From Candidatus Lernaella stagnicola (GTDB lineage: Bacteria; Lernaellota; Lernaellaia; Lernaellales; Lernaellaceae): a stretch of DNA of 64,000 nt. A program made the translations under genes and the position numbers. Shown one piece after another: positions 1 through 8,776 of the stretch. Position 1 is the stretch's first letter; each line of letters starts with the position of its first letter. Below the pieces are notes generated by a model. It did not search any database and was not told where the DNA came from. It saw nothing but the letters and a program-made list of their open reading frames with translations. Where the stretch lies: contig JAVCCK010000003.1 in the NCBI GenBank assembly GCA_030765525.1, positions 124,001-188,000 on the forward strand. Direction: 5' to 3'.

Positions 1-767
1 GCCAGCGACCACCGGCTGAGCCAGCCCAGTTTGTTCGACAAGCGGAACAGCAAGAGGACGCCGAACGCCAGTGGGATCAAGTACAACAGGTTGCGTTCGA
101 CCCCGGCGATCCCCGGGTTGATTTTCGCCACGAGCGAAGGCCACAGCTTGCCCATCAGGTTCGGCACGATCACGGTCCAGAAGCCCACGACCATCCAGTA
201 CGCCGCGCTGACACCAACAAACAGGTGCTCGGCGAACTTGTAGAAGGGATTGTCGTCGTACAGGAAACTCAAAATGCAGAGCGTCAGAAACGCGGCGAAC
301 CACGTCCAGAAACCGTGCCACGACATCTTGCGCTCGATCAGCGTTCCGCCCGAGGGTACGCGCACGTACGCCTTGCCGTCGCGGTTTTCGACCTTTACGT
401 CCGCGGCGACGACCGCGCCGAAATGGTCTTCATCGCGGATATGCTTGAACGTCATCTCCACGTCTTTGGGCGGCGGCGGGTTGCACGGATCGACATCCCC
501 GACGGGGGGCTCATACTTTGCCGGCACCTCCGAGACAATAGTGAATCCATTGGGGGCGACGATTCTCGCCTTGCCGGTATTGGTGTCGGTTTCGCGCCGG
601 ATCTCGTCCTGCGGCGCAACCAACAGAATATCCTTGGGCATGCTGAAGGTGTGATCGTCGGGTCCCGGCACGGGGCTGGTGATGGCGTCGCCGAAGAGCG
701 TGCCGATCACCGCGAGCAATACGAAGACCGCGACGAAACCGATGCTGATTGCCAGGTTCCTGCTCAT
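1..767 (-). CDS. Membrane protein of the left-edge four-gene operon (3' truncated by window)
   Basis: The reading frame starts at an ATG at 767, behind a GGGGGA ribosome site, and runs open to the window edge, so about 255 N-terminal residues are visible and the end is missing. The protein has one N-terminal membrane segment (about residues 5-27), a soluble stretch of roughly 130 residues with a proline-rich patch, then at least three further hydrophobic segments. It is the last visible gene of a tightly packed operon, 9 nt after the stop of the preceding gene. I do not recognise the family. The shared membrane character and spacing suggest it works in one complex with the three upstream genes (inference). 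Confidence 0.75.
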   Translation of the reverse strand, partial: MSRNLAISIGFVAVFVLLAVIGTLFGDAITSPVPGPDDHTFSMPKDILLVAPQDEIRRETDTNTGKARIVAPNGFTIVSEVPAKYEPPVGDVDPCNPPPPKDVEMTFKHIRDEDHFGAVVAADVKVENRDGKAYVRVPSGGTLIERKMSWHGFWTWFAAFLTLCILSFLYDDNPFYKFAEHLFVGVSAAYWMVVGFWTVIVPNLMGKLWPSLVAKINPGIAGVERNLLYLIPLAFGVLLLFRLSNKLGWLSRWSL

Positions 768-776
768 CGCGTCCCC

Positions 777-1847
777 CTACTGCTTCGACCGGCGGCGGTC
801 GATGAAGAAGGTGATATTGCCGATCACGATGAACAACACAATGACCATGTGCGCGATCGCCTGCGGACCCATACGCCGGATTCCTTTTTGCGTGTAACCG
901 AAAATCCCCACGGAGAGATCGACCAATTCACGGTCGTTCAGTTTCTCGATATCGACCGCCTTAAGCGCCACAAGCTGCGCGTTCTTTTCGGCGATCAACT
1001 TCTCACGCAATTCCTCGTCGATCTGGCGATCGGCCTGCAGCCGAGCGACCTCGGCCGTGAGCACTTCGGGCATGAGCGGCAGGCGGGTCGTCAAACGTTT
1101 GCGCAACTTGGCGAAAAGCAGCGATTCATATTCCGCCGCACCCTTCAAGCCGCCGAGCACGCCGACGAGTTGCTGCGGGAAGTAGGGGTACAGCAGCGGC
1201 GTTTGCACTGCCGTGGAGCCCGAGCAGATCGCCACGCCGGCCGGATCGCTGCCGAACTGGATCCACTCCTTGCTGCCCGGGAAACCGGCACTGATGCTGA
1301 TGATCAAGTCGAAGCTCTTGAGGTTGGTCACACCCCGCATCATCGGGATGTCGGCGATGTTCGTGCCGTTGATGTCAGTCGAATAAAGCGCGCCGATGTT
1401 CGTCAATATCACCTTGATCACGCCGGGGCCGCCGGATTTAAAACCCAGGTTGACGTAGTCCTCGCCGTACACGATGCGCCGGTCCGGCTCCAGCCGCTTC
1501 ATGAAGTCGACGGATTCGTTGAGCGTGTTGACGGCCATTTGCTGTCCGATGGGCCACAGGGCCGTCGTATATACCTTGTGTTTTTTCACGAAGGCGTGGC
1601 GCACCCAAGCGGTGGCCATGGGCTGCAATTCCGGCATCGAGGCCGGATCGTAGGAACAGTCGATGAGAATGCGGCTGCCGTCGGGCAGGTTGTCGATCTT
1701 GTCGAAAACGCCCTGCACCATCGGCGTGGCTTCCTCCGGGAAGTATAGGTCGAATATGAGCGGAATGATTACCGAGAGGGCGATGAACAAGAAGATCAGT
1801 CGCCTGTCGATGTCGCGGATGCGTTCGTAGAAAGCTTTTTTTGCCAT
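777..1847 (-). CDS. Bitopic membrane protein with large soluble domain, unknown function
   Basis: This is a 356-residue protein. It has a membrane segment near residues 17-36, a soluble alpha/beta-looking domain of about 290 residues, and a second hydrophobic segment close to the C-terminus (about 328-348) followed by a basic tail (RRRSK). The soluble part contains a long charged helical stretch near residues 245-300. The start has a GGGGGCGG ribosome site and lies 9 nt after the upstream stop. The family was not recognised. Position inside the operon at 1-3888 is the main clue: it probably forms a membrane complex with its neighbours (inference). Confidence 0.75.
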   Translation of the reverse strand: MAKKAFYERIRDIDRRLIFLFIALSVIIPLIFDLYFPEEATPMVQGVFDKIDNLPDGSRILIDCSYDPASMPELQPMATAWVRHAFVKKHKVYTTALWPIGQQMAVNTLNESVDFMKRLEPDRRIVYGEDYVNLGFKSGGPGVIKVILTNIGALYSTDINGTNIADIPMMRGVTNLKSFDLIISISAGFPGSKEWIQFGSDPAGVAICSGSTAVQTPLLYPYFPQQLVGVLGGLKGAAEYESLLFAKLRKRLTTRLPLMPEVLTAEVARLQADRQIDEELREKLIAEKNAQLVALKAVDIEKLNDRELVDLSVGIFGYTQKGIRRMGPQAIAHMVIVLFIVIGNITFFIDRRRSKQ

Positions 1848-1856
1848 GACCGCCCC

Positions 1857-2546
1857 CTACTCGCCGCTGTCCGCGCCCAAATAGCTGCGCTCGATACCGA
1901 GGATCAGCTTTAGGCTGGTGGAAATGATGCCGAGGGAAATGCCGATCATGATCGCCCGTTGTCCGGACAAATTCAGCGTGGACATGATCCAATTCGCCAG
2001 GCGTGGTACCTCCAGGAACGACAGGCTGTCGGGCAGCCACGCCGTCACGAAGGTGCCGAGGAAGGTTCGTCCGAGCAGGATGATAAACGCCGCCACAAGC
2101 AAGATCGTGGCTTCGGCGTTTTTCGCGCGGAAGGCCCGGTAACTCGCCGACGCCACGTAAAAAGCCAGCAGCGCGAACATTGTCGCGCCCAGTGGTTTGA
2201 AAACGTATTCGTAGATGCCGAAGAAGGTACTGCCCTGCTCGGTCAAGTCGCCCTGGATACCCCAGGGGTTGCCGATTTTGAACAGACCGACGACCAAGGT
2301 AAGGGTGAAACCTCCGACGCAAATGGCCGAATAGCCCCAACCCGCCGCGCGTTTACCGATTTTTTCGGTGTGAACCCTAAGCAGATTGCCGCCGCCCAGC
2401 ACGAACGCGAACACCGAAATGATGTCGAAGAAAACTGAGAACTCTTCGCCTAACGAGCCAAAGGGGCGATGAGGTATGAAGAAACTGACAATCAGCACCG
2501 TCCCCACCAGGAAGGTGATGAAAACCGGCACGCTGCGTCTGAGCAT
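1857..2546 (-). CDS. Polytopic membrane protein, about six helices, unknown function
   Basis: This is a 229-residue, very hydrophobic protein with about six predicted membrane segments and no soluble domain of note. The start at 2546 is chosen because a strong GAGGAGAGG ribosome site sits directly upstream. A longer frame to 2672 would overlap the upstream gene by about 100 nt and adds a low-complexity basic leader. It lies 22 nt after the upstream gene and 9 nt before the next. The C-terminal stretch after the last helix (LGIERSYLG) is short. The family was not recognised; a membrane subunit of the same complex is likely (inference). Confidence 0.75.
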   Translation of the reverse strand: MLRRSVPVFITFLVGTVLIVSFFIPHRPFGSLGEEFSVFFDIISVFAFVLGGGNLLRVHTEKIGKRAAGWGYSAICVGGFTLTLVVGLFKIGNPWGIQGDLTEQGSTFFGIYEYVFKPLGATMFALLAFYVASASYRAFRAKNAEATILLVAAFIILLGRTFLGTFVTAWLPDSLSFLEVPRLANWIMSTLNLSGQRAIMIGISLGIISTSLKLILGIERSYLGADSGE

Positions 2547-2568
2547 ATCCTCTCCTCGACGGGTTCGT

Positions 2569-3888
2569 TTAGTTCGCGACCTTGAACAGGTTGTGGATGA
2601 ACTCCGCGACTTTCCAAGCGCCTTCGTTTTCGCTGAGTACGGCGACGGTCTTGGCAATGCCGCCGCCGACAATGAACAGCATCGCGATCGCCTTACCCAG
2701 ATCCTGCCCCTTCAGACTGCCGAGCTGTTTGGGCTCTTGCGACAAGTACGCACTGGCGGCGAACAATTCCTCGCCGATCAGCGTGTAGTCGCAAGCCGCA
2801 ATGAAGAACGGCAACTGGCTGGGCATCGCGGTGCCCGCGATTTGGATCGCGCCGATGCTGTTGCCGGTCTCGGCCAAAATCAAGCTCTCGGCGAAAAACG
2901 CCCCGAGGTAGAAACACGTGGCCGGTTTTTCGCGCACCATTATGCCGTTGACGCCGGCGACGTATCCAAACTGTTCGTCGGTCAGGTACGTAATCATGTC
3001 GTCGCTGTAGGCGTCGGGTCGGCCCGCCGCCGCATAGGCTTCCTTGACGGTTTCCCGCGCGGTAGTCATGACGAGGCTGCGGCAATTGGGCACCATCAAC
3101 CGCGTGTCATACTCGGCGATGGTGCGCGCAATGCGGCCCAAGATGATGATCGAGCTGACGGTCTGCACGTCGTTCATGTCGTTGATGCCGGGAATGAACA
3201 GAATCGGCCGTCCCATTTCGGTGGCGCGCCCGATCGCTTCGTCCACGGCCTCGAGGCCCGCGATTTTGCGGATGTAAGGTTTCTTGCCGCGGCGGATTGC
3301 TTCGATGAAAAAGATAATCGCCGCCGAAATGATCGCCGCCAAAAGCAACATGTTCAGCTTATTTATCGCAAACCACTGGGCCGATGATTGCGCGAGGGGG
3401 GCGTTAACGGCAACGCTGCGGCGACCAGAAGCCGTCACGGCCACGGCGCGGTAGAAATAGTCCGTGCCGTCGATGGTATCGGCGTCCACGACGCGAACCA
3501 TCGGTTCATTCCGGCCCTTCTCGTCCACACTCTGCAAGGCAAAGGCCATCACGAGGCCGATCTCCTGAAATCCCTTGGGTTCGCACACGGCGCGTTCGAC
3601 GATGTAGGAAACCACGGGGACCGCAGCGTACTCGTCCGGGGACGGCGTGATCTTCACGACGATGGATCCGCCCGCATCGGAGGGGTTGTCGGCGGCGACG
3701 ACTTCAACAGGAGGCGCAAGCGGTGGGACGACCGGCACGGGCGCGGCCACTTCGTCCGGAGCGTCCGTGGCAACGGCGGAGTCGAGCGGAGGCGTCTCGG
3801 GTGCCGCGTCATCCGCGGCCCAGGCCCCGGCGGTCGTAAGCATCACCATCAACCAGAGCGTTCCGAAAACCAAGCAGCGCCTGGTCAT
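2569..3888 (-). CDS. Exported membrane protein, Fn3-like region plus DUF6754-like domain
   Basis: This is a 439-residue protein and the first gene of the left-edge operon. It has a signal peptide (about 1-24, ending AWA), an acidic Pro/Ala/Val-rich linker to about residue 62, and a region resembling a fibronectin type III fold (about 70-160, with the YFYRAVAV pattern). A membrane helix follows near 178-198, then an alpha/beta domain of about 230 residues containing PILFIPGIND and MVPNCRSLVMT, with further hydrophobic segments near the end. The architecture matches what I recall of DUF6754 proteins, but that name needs a profile search. Function is unknown. Confidence 0.7.
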   Translation of the reverse strand: MTRRCLVFGTLWLMVMLTTAGAWAADDAAPETPPLDSAVATDAPDEVAAPVPVVPPLAPPVEVVAADNPSDAGGSIVVKITPSPDEYAAVPVVSYIVERAVCEPKGFQEIGLVMAFALQSVDEKGRNEPMVRVVDADTIDGTDYFYRAVAVTASGRRSVAVNAPLAQSSAQWFAINKLNMLLLAAIISAAIIFFIEAIRRGKKPYIRKIAGLEAVDEAIGRATEMGRPILFIPGINDMNDVQTVSSIIILGRIARTIAEYDTRLMVPNCRSLVMTTARETVKEAYAAAGRPDAYSDDMITYLTDEQFGYVAGVNGIMVREKPATCFYLGAFFAESLILAETGNSIGAIQIAGTAMPSQLPFFIAACDYTLIGEELFAASAYLSQEPKQLGSLKGQDLGKAIAMLFIVGGGIAKTVAVLSENEGAWKVAEFIHNLFKVAN

Positions 3889-3985
3889 AAAATCCCCCCG
3901 TCGAAATCCGACCTACGCGAACGACTTTTGTAGCAGATCGCTACGTTAGGAGTCTGTTCCCCGTGGGTCAAGCGATCCTTGTAGA

Positions 3986-4022
3986 ACGAAAAAGGCGACG
4001 CCCTCGCGCGGCGCCGCCTTTG
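3986..4022 (-). terminator. Rho-independent terminator of the poly-Asp lipoprotein gene
   Basis: Read on the minus strand, the sequence forms AAAGGCGGCGCC, a 7-nt loop, then GGCGTCGCCTTT, with one G-U pair, followed by further T residues. It lies 19 nt beyond the stop codon of the gene ending at 4041 and separates it from the four-gene operon downstream. Confidence 0.8.
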
Positions 4023-4040
4023 CTTATTTATCTCGGCCGA

Positions 4041-7000
4041 TCAGGGCGACACCCGTTCGATATCGCCGAAAGCACCGATGAAGTCTTGCCCCGAGCCGAG
4101 CACGAAGATGTTGTTCAAACGCGGCCGGTAAATGTCGCCGGCGACTTCGAATTCCGGCAGGCCGATTCCCTCAATGGCTTGGCTGAGGATCGGCAGAATG
4201 AAGTCAACCAGCAACGGGGCGATGTCTTCAAACAGGCCTTCGGGCAACGAAAGCGGGTTGGCCACCGTGTCGACATACACGTCCACATCGCCGAAAGCGA
4301 CATTCAGTGAATTGTCTTCCCAGACGTGGGTGATATCCGTCGGTATTTTGGTGCTGGCGGAGATCGTCAGAACCGGTTCGGGATTACCGCCGCCCGTATC
4401 GGCCAGCAGATAGATGAACATGTCGCCGAGTTGAATCTCGGTTTCGATGGTTCCCGCCTTGGCCGGGTTGATAACCATCACCGGCGGCAATTGCGGCCGG
4501 ATGGTGATGTTCAGCGGTACCGAACCGCCGCCATAGTGGTCGCAAATTTCCGGCAGCAATGCGTAGAACAACGTATCGCAGGCGTCGATACCGGCAGCGA
4601 CATCCAGGTGCAACATGCCGGTGCGGTAGACGGTGTAGAGCACCTGGTTGACCAGGTCATCACTGATGGCAAAGGACAAACCGAAGCTCTGCCCGTTCGG
4701 GGCCAGAGCGATATCGGGTTTGACGCTTGGCGTTTTCAGGGAACCGTTGAGCGGCCGGACGATCGGATCGTACGAATCGCTGCTCAACGAAGAATTCATC
4801 CAGATGTTCATGCCGGAATCGGTCAGTTCGAGCGACTCGGGCTGCGCGTCGATGCCGATGTTGATGTCGCCCACCGGGAAGGTGAAGCTCATCGGGATAT
4901 CGGCCAGCAAGTCGGCCACCAACGGCGGCACCATGGCATACAACGTGGATTCCACGGCGTCCTGGATCGCATCGCCGATGATCCACTCGAACAGGTCCTC
5001 CAGCAGGCTGGGGAAGTTGTCGATATGAATTTGGAAGTCGCCGATATTCACCGCGAAGCGCGGGAAATCGGTCATGACGTTATGCGTGTTCGGATCCAAC
5101 CAGACGACCGTCGAGGTGTCGAGGGTCACCGAGTTGACTTCGACGCTGCCGTTGACCGTGAAGCTGAATAATTTGTTCTCGTCGCCCACCTTTTGCAGAA
5201 TACCGATCCGCACCTTGAAGAAAACCTCCAGATGGTCGATGCCCGCATAGGTATCCAGCGCCGAAGGTACGACGTCGAAGTCAACCCACGGCACCGAGTT
5301 GTCGACGCTGGTAACCGTCGCCTTGGCGCTGGCCAGCGTGATGCCCCACAGCTCGGCTCTTTCGTCGAAGATCGGGTTCTGCGACATCAACAATTCCTCG
5401 ATGGGCAGGTCTTCCAGGAACGAGGATAGCAAGACCTCGATTTGGTCGAAGCCCAGATCGGAGAGTCGGAACCCGAGCGAGTCGGTAATCATGGCGTGGT
5501 TCGGCCATTCGTTTTGCGCGTACATGACGCTGACCGCGGCGCGCGCGTGGCGTTCGTCGGCGGTGGTGACTTCCACGGCGAGGATATTCAAGCCGTTGGT
5601 CAAATTGTAGATTTCGGGACCGAAGTCGCCGGTATCCCACTCAAAGTAGATATCCATGCCGTTCAGGGTCACGTTCGTGCCCGGATCGAGGAAGTCGACG
5701 TTGAACACGTAGCCGGTCAGCGTCACCGTGGGGGCTTGCGTGTACAGCCCGCGGTCGGGTGTCTCGATCACGATACCCGGCGTCGTGTTGTTGATAACCT
5801 GAACCACGGCTTGGTCGTCGTAAGCCGGGTAATGGGACGACTGTGCGTTGAGTACGAAGTACCCGGCCTGCGTGAACGTAAATTCGTCGCCGTTGATAAT
5901 CACGCCGATGTTCGGCGTCACCGAATACGTGTACGGCTCATCCTCGATCGCGTTGCCGTACTCGTCGACCAACTCGACCGCGCAAGTCACCGTCTCATCG
6001 ATTTCAATGACCGGCTTGTCACACGAGAGGGTCAACTCATACACCGGCCCCGGATTCACCAGGACCGATTCGGTGTCGTACACGGCCGTGCCCACCGCGT
6101 TGGCGGTGATGAACGTCGTGCCGGCCTTTGTCAACGTGATTTCGTTGCCGTTGACCGAGGCGCCGACCGGCGGATCGATGAGGTAGGCGATGTCGAACCA
6201 CGTCAGTTCGTTGCCGTCCTCGTCCGTCACCACGGCGTCGGCAAAGAGCGAATCACCAGCGTCGATCTCGTAGGCTGACAACGTTAGGTCAAGGTTGTAC
6301 GGATCGGTGGCTTCGACAAACACCCACGTGTTCGCCGTGATGTATCCCCATCCTGTGTAGAAAGTGCCCACCGTGACCGTAAACAGGCCCGGTGTGTAGA
6401 AGGTCAAGCGATCGCCGTCGACCACCACGCCGCTAAGCGGATTGACCTCCATGTCCACCGTTACGTATGCCGTGATGTCGTCGCCGGTTTCGTCGTAGAA
6501 GGTATAGAAGACGTCGACGAATTCGCCGACGGAAATGGTGGTTTCGCTAATCGATAGCTCGAAGTGCGGATCTTCCAATTCGATTGTGAAGTAGATCGTC
6601 ACCTCGGCCACGTCGCCTTTGGCCCCCTCGGCTTCGAAGACCAACTGGTGCTCGCCCTCGGCCACGCTTTCTTTGACACCGTAAATGTCGCCCATGAACA
6701 CTTCCAACGAGCCGGTGATTTCCGTTCCGTCGAGCGTCACGGTCACGCCGGCGTCGGGCGCGTTGCCGAACTCGGCGTCAATCTCGACGTCCATCGTGAA
6801 CAGGAAGTCGCCCATCTGCGGCTTGTCCACACGGATCCAGGGCTTGTCGACCGTGAACGTCGACTCTTCCTCGCTGTCCCCGTATTCGTTAGACGCCTCA
6901 ATGCGCAGCGTATGAGAACCGCCGATCGCGGCATTGATCTGCCCCTGGATCAGCGTCGTGTTTACGTTGAGTACCGAAGTGATTTCAAAATCATTCAAGT

Positions 7001-7667
7001 ACACATGCACGGTGTCGACATCGTCCACCCAACCAAGCGTGACGTTGACGTCAATAATGTAGGTGGAATACACCGCGCCGTCCGGCGGGCTGACAATCGT
7101 GATGATCGGCGCTTGCGGGAGTGGTGACGTGTCATTGTCGTCATCGTCATTGTCGTCGTCATCATTGTCGTCGTCATCATCGTCATCATCGTCATCATTA
7201 TCGTCGTCATCATCGTCATCATCGTCATCATCATCATCGTCATCATCGTCATCATCATCGTCGTCATCATCATCATCGTCGTCATCATCGTCGTCATCAT
7301 CATCGTCGTCATCATCATCGTCGTCGTCATCATCGTCGTCGTCATCATCATCGTCGTCATCATCATCGTCGTCATCATCGTCGTCGTCATCATCGTCGTC
7401 ATCGTCGTCGCCACCAGTATCGTCGTCGCCACCAGTATCGTCGTCGCCACCGGTGTCGTCATCGCCACCGGTGTCGTCATCGCCGCCGGTGTCGTCATCA
7501 TTATCGTCATCATCGGAGTTCGCGCCGGGCGCCGGACCATCGTCATCGGCTTCCTCAAAGTTACCCGGTGTTTCATCCGTGGTATCGCTCGTAGTACAAC
7601 CGATGAAAGAAACGGTCAAAAAACAAACGAGAATTAAGACAAACCACAACCACCCATGGCGTTTCAT
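4041..7667 (-). CDS. Large lipoprotein: poly-Asp spacer, Ig-like repeats, BPI/LBP-like (TULIP) C-terminal half
   Basis: This is a 1208-residue protein with a lipoprotein signal (SFIGC, acylated Cys24). Residues about 49-181 are almost pure Asp with scattered Asn and DDDTGG repeats. Residues about 186-715 hold around six Ig-like beta domains resembling bacterial Ig/cadherin-type modules. Residues about 720-1205 look like a two-barrel BPI/LBP/CETP protein. An N-barrel with amphipathic strands ends in a long helix near 886-915 (PSLLEDLFEWII), and a C-barrel starts near 989 with segments resembling human BPI: SFGLSFAISDDLV, ALLPEICDHY and LLVDFILPIL near the end. That match is made by eye from memory. 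It is monocistronic, with its own terminator. Binding of lipid or LPS at the cell surface is inferred, not shown. Confidence 0.85.
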   Translation of the reverse strand: MKRHGWLWFVLILVCFLTVSFIGCTTSDTTDETPGNFEEADDDGPAPGANSDDDDNDDDTGGDDDTGGDDDTGGDDDTGGDDDTGGDDDDDDDDDDDDDDDDDDDDDDDDDDDDDDDDDDDDDDDDDDDDDDDDDDDDDDDDDDDDDDDDDDDDDDNDDDDDDDDDDNDDDDNDDDDNDTSPLPQAPIITIVSPPDGAVYSTYIIDVNVTLGWVDDVDTVHVYLNDFEITSVLNVNTTLIQGQINAAIGGSHTLRIEASNEYGDSEEESTFTVDKPWIRVDKPQMGDFLFTMDVEIDAEFGNAPDAGVTVTLDGTEITGSLEVFMGDIYGVKESVAEGEHQLVFEAEGAKGDVAEVTIYFTIELEDPHFELSISETTISVGEFVDVFYTFYDETGDDITAYVTVDMEVNPLSGVVVDGDRLTFYTPGLFTVTVGTFYTGWGYITANTWVFVEATDPYNLDLTLSAYEIDAGDSLFADAVVTDEDGNELTWFDIAYLIDPPVGASVNGNEITLTKAGTTFITANAVGTAVYDTESVLVNPGPVYELTLSCDKPVIEIDETVTCAVELVDEYGNAIEDEPYTYSVTPNIGVIINGDEFTFTQAGYFVLNAQSSHYPAYDDQAVVQVINNTTPGIVIETPDRGLYTQAPTVTLTGYVFNVDFLDPGTNVTLNGMDIYFEWDTGDFGPEIYNLTNGLNILAVEVTTADERHARAAVSVMYAQNEWPNHAMITDSLGFRLSDLGFDQIEVLLSSFLEDLPIEELLMSQNPIFDERAELWGITLASAKATVTSVDNSVPWVDFDVVPSALDTYAGIDHLEVFFKVRIGILQKVGDENKLFSFTVNGSVEVNSVTLDTSTVVWLDPNTHNVMTDFPRFAVNIGDFQIHIDNFPSLLEDLFEWIIGDAIQDAVESTLYAMVPPLVADLLADIPMSFTFPVGDINIGIDAQPESLELTDSGMNIWMNSSLSSDSYDPIVRPLNGSLKTPSVKPDIALAPNGQSFGLSFAISDDLVNQVLYTVYRTGMLHLDVAAGIDACDTLFYALLPEICDHYGGGSVPLNITIRPQLPPVMVINPAKAGTIETEIQLGDMFIYLLADTGGGNPEPVLTISASTKIPTDITHVWEDNSLNVAFGDVDVYVDTVANPLSLPEGLFEDIAPLLVDFILPILSQAIEGIGLPEFEVAGDIYRPRLNNIFVLGSGQDFIGAFGDIERVSP
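7132..7515. repeat. GAY (Asp) trinucleotide microsatellite
   Basis: About 380 bp are built almost only of GTC/ATC/TTA/TTG triplets on the plus strand. On the minus strand these encode Asp and Asn in the spacer of the large lipoprotein. The right end contains five copies of an 18-bp GACGACACTGGTGGCGAC-like unit coding DDTGGD. Triplet slippage here would change spacer length without breaking the frame. Confidence 0.9.
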
Positions 7668-7818
7668 AAGATTCTCCCTCCCGCGTGTGCCGCGGCTAAA
7701 GCCGTCCTATTTTATCTTGTCTAATCCTCCAGGGTCAAGAGAATGAATAAACATTCAAGCATTTACGAAAGGCTGAATGTTCGGAGGGAAAGATGATCCG
7801 CCGGTGGCCGCCTTACTT

Positions 7819-8640
7819 TTAGCGAGCGGCGCCGAATTCGTTCAGCGTGTCGTCTTTCGGCAGCGCGACGAGCGTGAAATCCCCTTTACGAATCATCGCT
7901 TTCGCGTCGCTATTCGTGCCGAATTTCAAGAAGATATTGGCGAACACCTGCTCCTGCTCGGTCCGCCCCATGAACTCGCCTCGATTCATGAATTCACCTT
8001 TGAAGTCGGGCATGAAGTGAAGCAAGTATTTGGAAACACGCAACGTTTTCTTCTCGACGTCCACCTCGAAATTCGATTTCATTCCGATCCATTGTCTTGT
8101 CGCCGAGCGAATTTGGTCCTTCACATTCGATCCCGTATAGGCGTGCGAACGCAAGTAACCGCCACTCGTCGTCCCGCGACTGACCGCCGTCGGCCACATA
8201 ACTTTGCGAAAATCCCTCAGAAAATCGAACTCCATGGAATTCAAGGTGCGCCGCCCGAAGGGCGTTTCCCATTTGAACGCGGTCCACAAGCCCGGAATCT
8301 GCCGCGGCGAACGCGTGCCCTCCGTGGCGACTTTGTCAAGATTGCTGCTGACGGCTTCGAGCAGACACGCGTTGTAAAAATTCAGCCAATAGGCAAGTTT
8401 TTGATTCCGCGTGAAGCCCGCATACCGCTTCTCGGAAACATCTCCGAGCGAATCGATATACTTATCCAGCTTCTTGTGAGCCAGCTTCAATCCCGCGTAA
8501 TCGACTTTCCCGTCCTTTACATACGATTGAAGAATCTGCTGGAAGGCCTTGTGCTGGTGGTCGAACGGCTTGCCCGCGAGCACCGACGACGACGCCAAAA
8601 TCAGTGCCAACCCCACGGCTAAGATTAAACGAAACCTCAT
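7819..8640 (-). CDS. DUF547 family exported protein
   Basis: This is a 273-residue protein with a clear signal peptide (about 1-22, ending LAG). The mature part begins with HQHKAFQQIL and contains AYWLNFYNACLLEAV, the hallmark of the DUF547 family, plus a later segment (NSMEFDFLRDF) typical of it. The ATG at 8640 is preferred over the TTG one codon upstream because AGGAG lies 7 nt before it. DUF547 proteins are predicted to have a papain-like fold, but their biochemical role is not established. The gene stands alone between the large lipoprotein and the glycolysis operon. Confidence 0.85.
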   Translation of the reverse strand: MRFRLILAVGLALILASSSVLAGKPFDHQHKAFQQILQSYVKDGKVDYAGLKLAHKKLDKYIDSLGDVSEKRYAGFTRNQKLAYWLNFYNACLLEAVSSNLDKVATEGTRSPRQIPGLWTAFKWETPFGRRTLNSMEFDFLRDFRKVMWPTAVSRGTTSGGYLRSHAYTGSNVKDQIRSATRQWIGMKSNFEVDVEKKTLRVSKYLLHFMPDFKGEFMNRGEFMGRTEQEQVFANIFLKFGTNSDAKAMIRKGDFTLVALPKDDTLNEFGAAR

Positions 8641-8721
8641 CAACCGACTCCTTCTCGCAAAAGGTGTGATGCGCCGATGGTGTCAAAAAAACAGCCATTT
8701 GACAAGTTATCGGATTTTACA

Positions 8722-8755
8722 GAAACAGAAAGAGCGGCATTAACCGCGCCGCTCT
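8722..8755 (-). terminator. Rho-independent terminator of gap-pgk-tpiA
   Basis: On the minus strand a perfect 8-bp stem, AGAGCGGC and GCCGCTCT around a 9-nt loop, is followed by the T-rich run TTTCTGTTTCTG. It sits about 20 nt after the tpiA stop codon. Confidence 0.85.
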
Positions 8756-8776
8756 CCCATTCTTCATTGTCGATCG

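Noticed and set aside
225-1748. Long plus-strand open frame of 507 codons
   Set aside because: It lies opposite two well-supported minus-strand membrane genes, is rich in Arg/His/Asp typical of an antisense shadow, and has no recognisable domain.
7132-7515. Possible CRISPR array
   Set aside because: The repeat is a triplet microsatellite inside a coding gene, with no spacers of constant length and no cas genes.
7063-7746. Plus-strand poly-Ser frame opposite the poly-Asp tract
   Set aside because: It is only the antisense reading of the GAY repeat; the minus-strand gene has a signal peptide, domains and a terminator.
7750-7781. Inverted repeat AACATTCA...TGAATGTT upstream of the large lipoprotein gene
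   Set aside because: Long loop and no T-run on either strand; it could be a regulatory dyad, but nothing else supports it.
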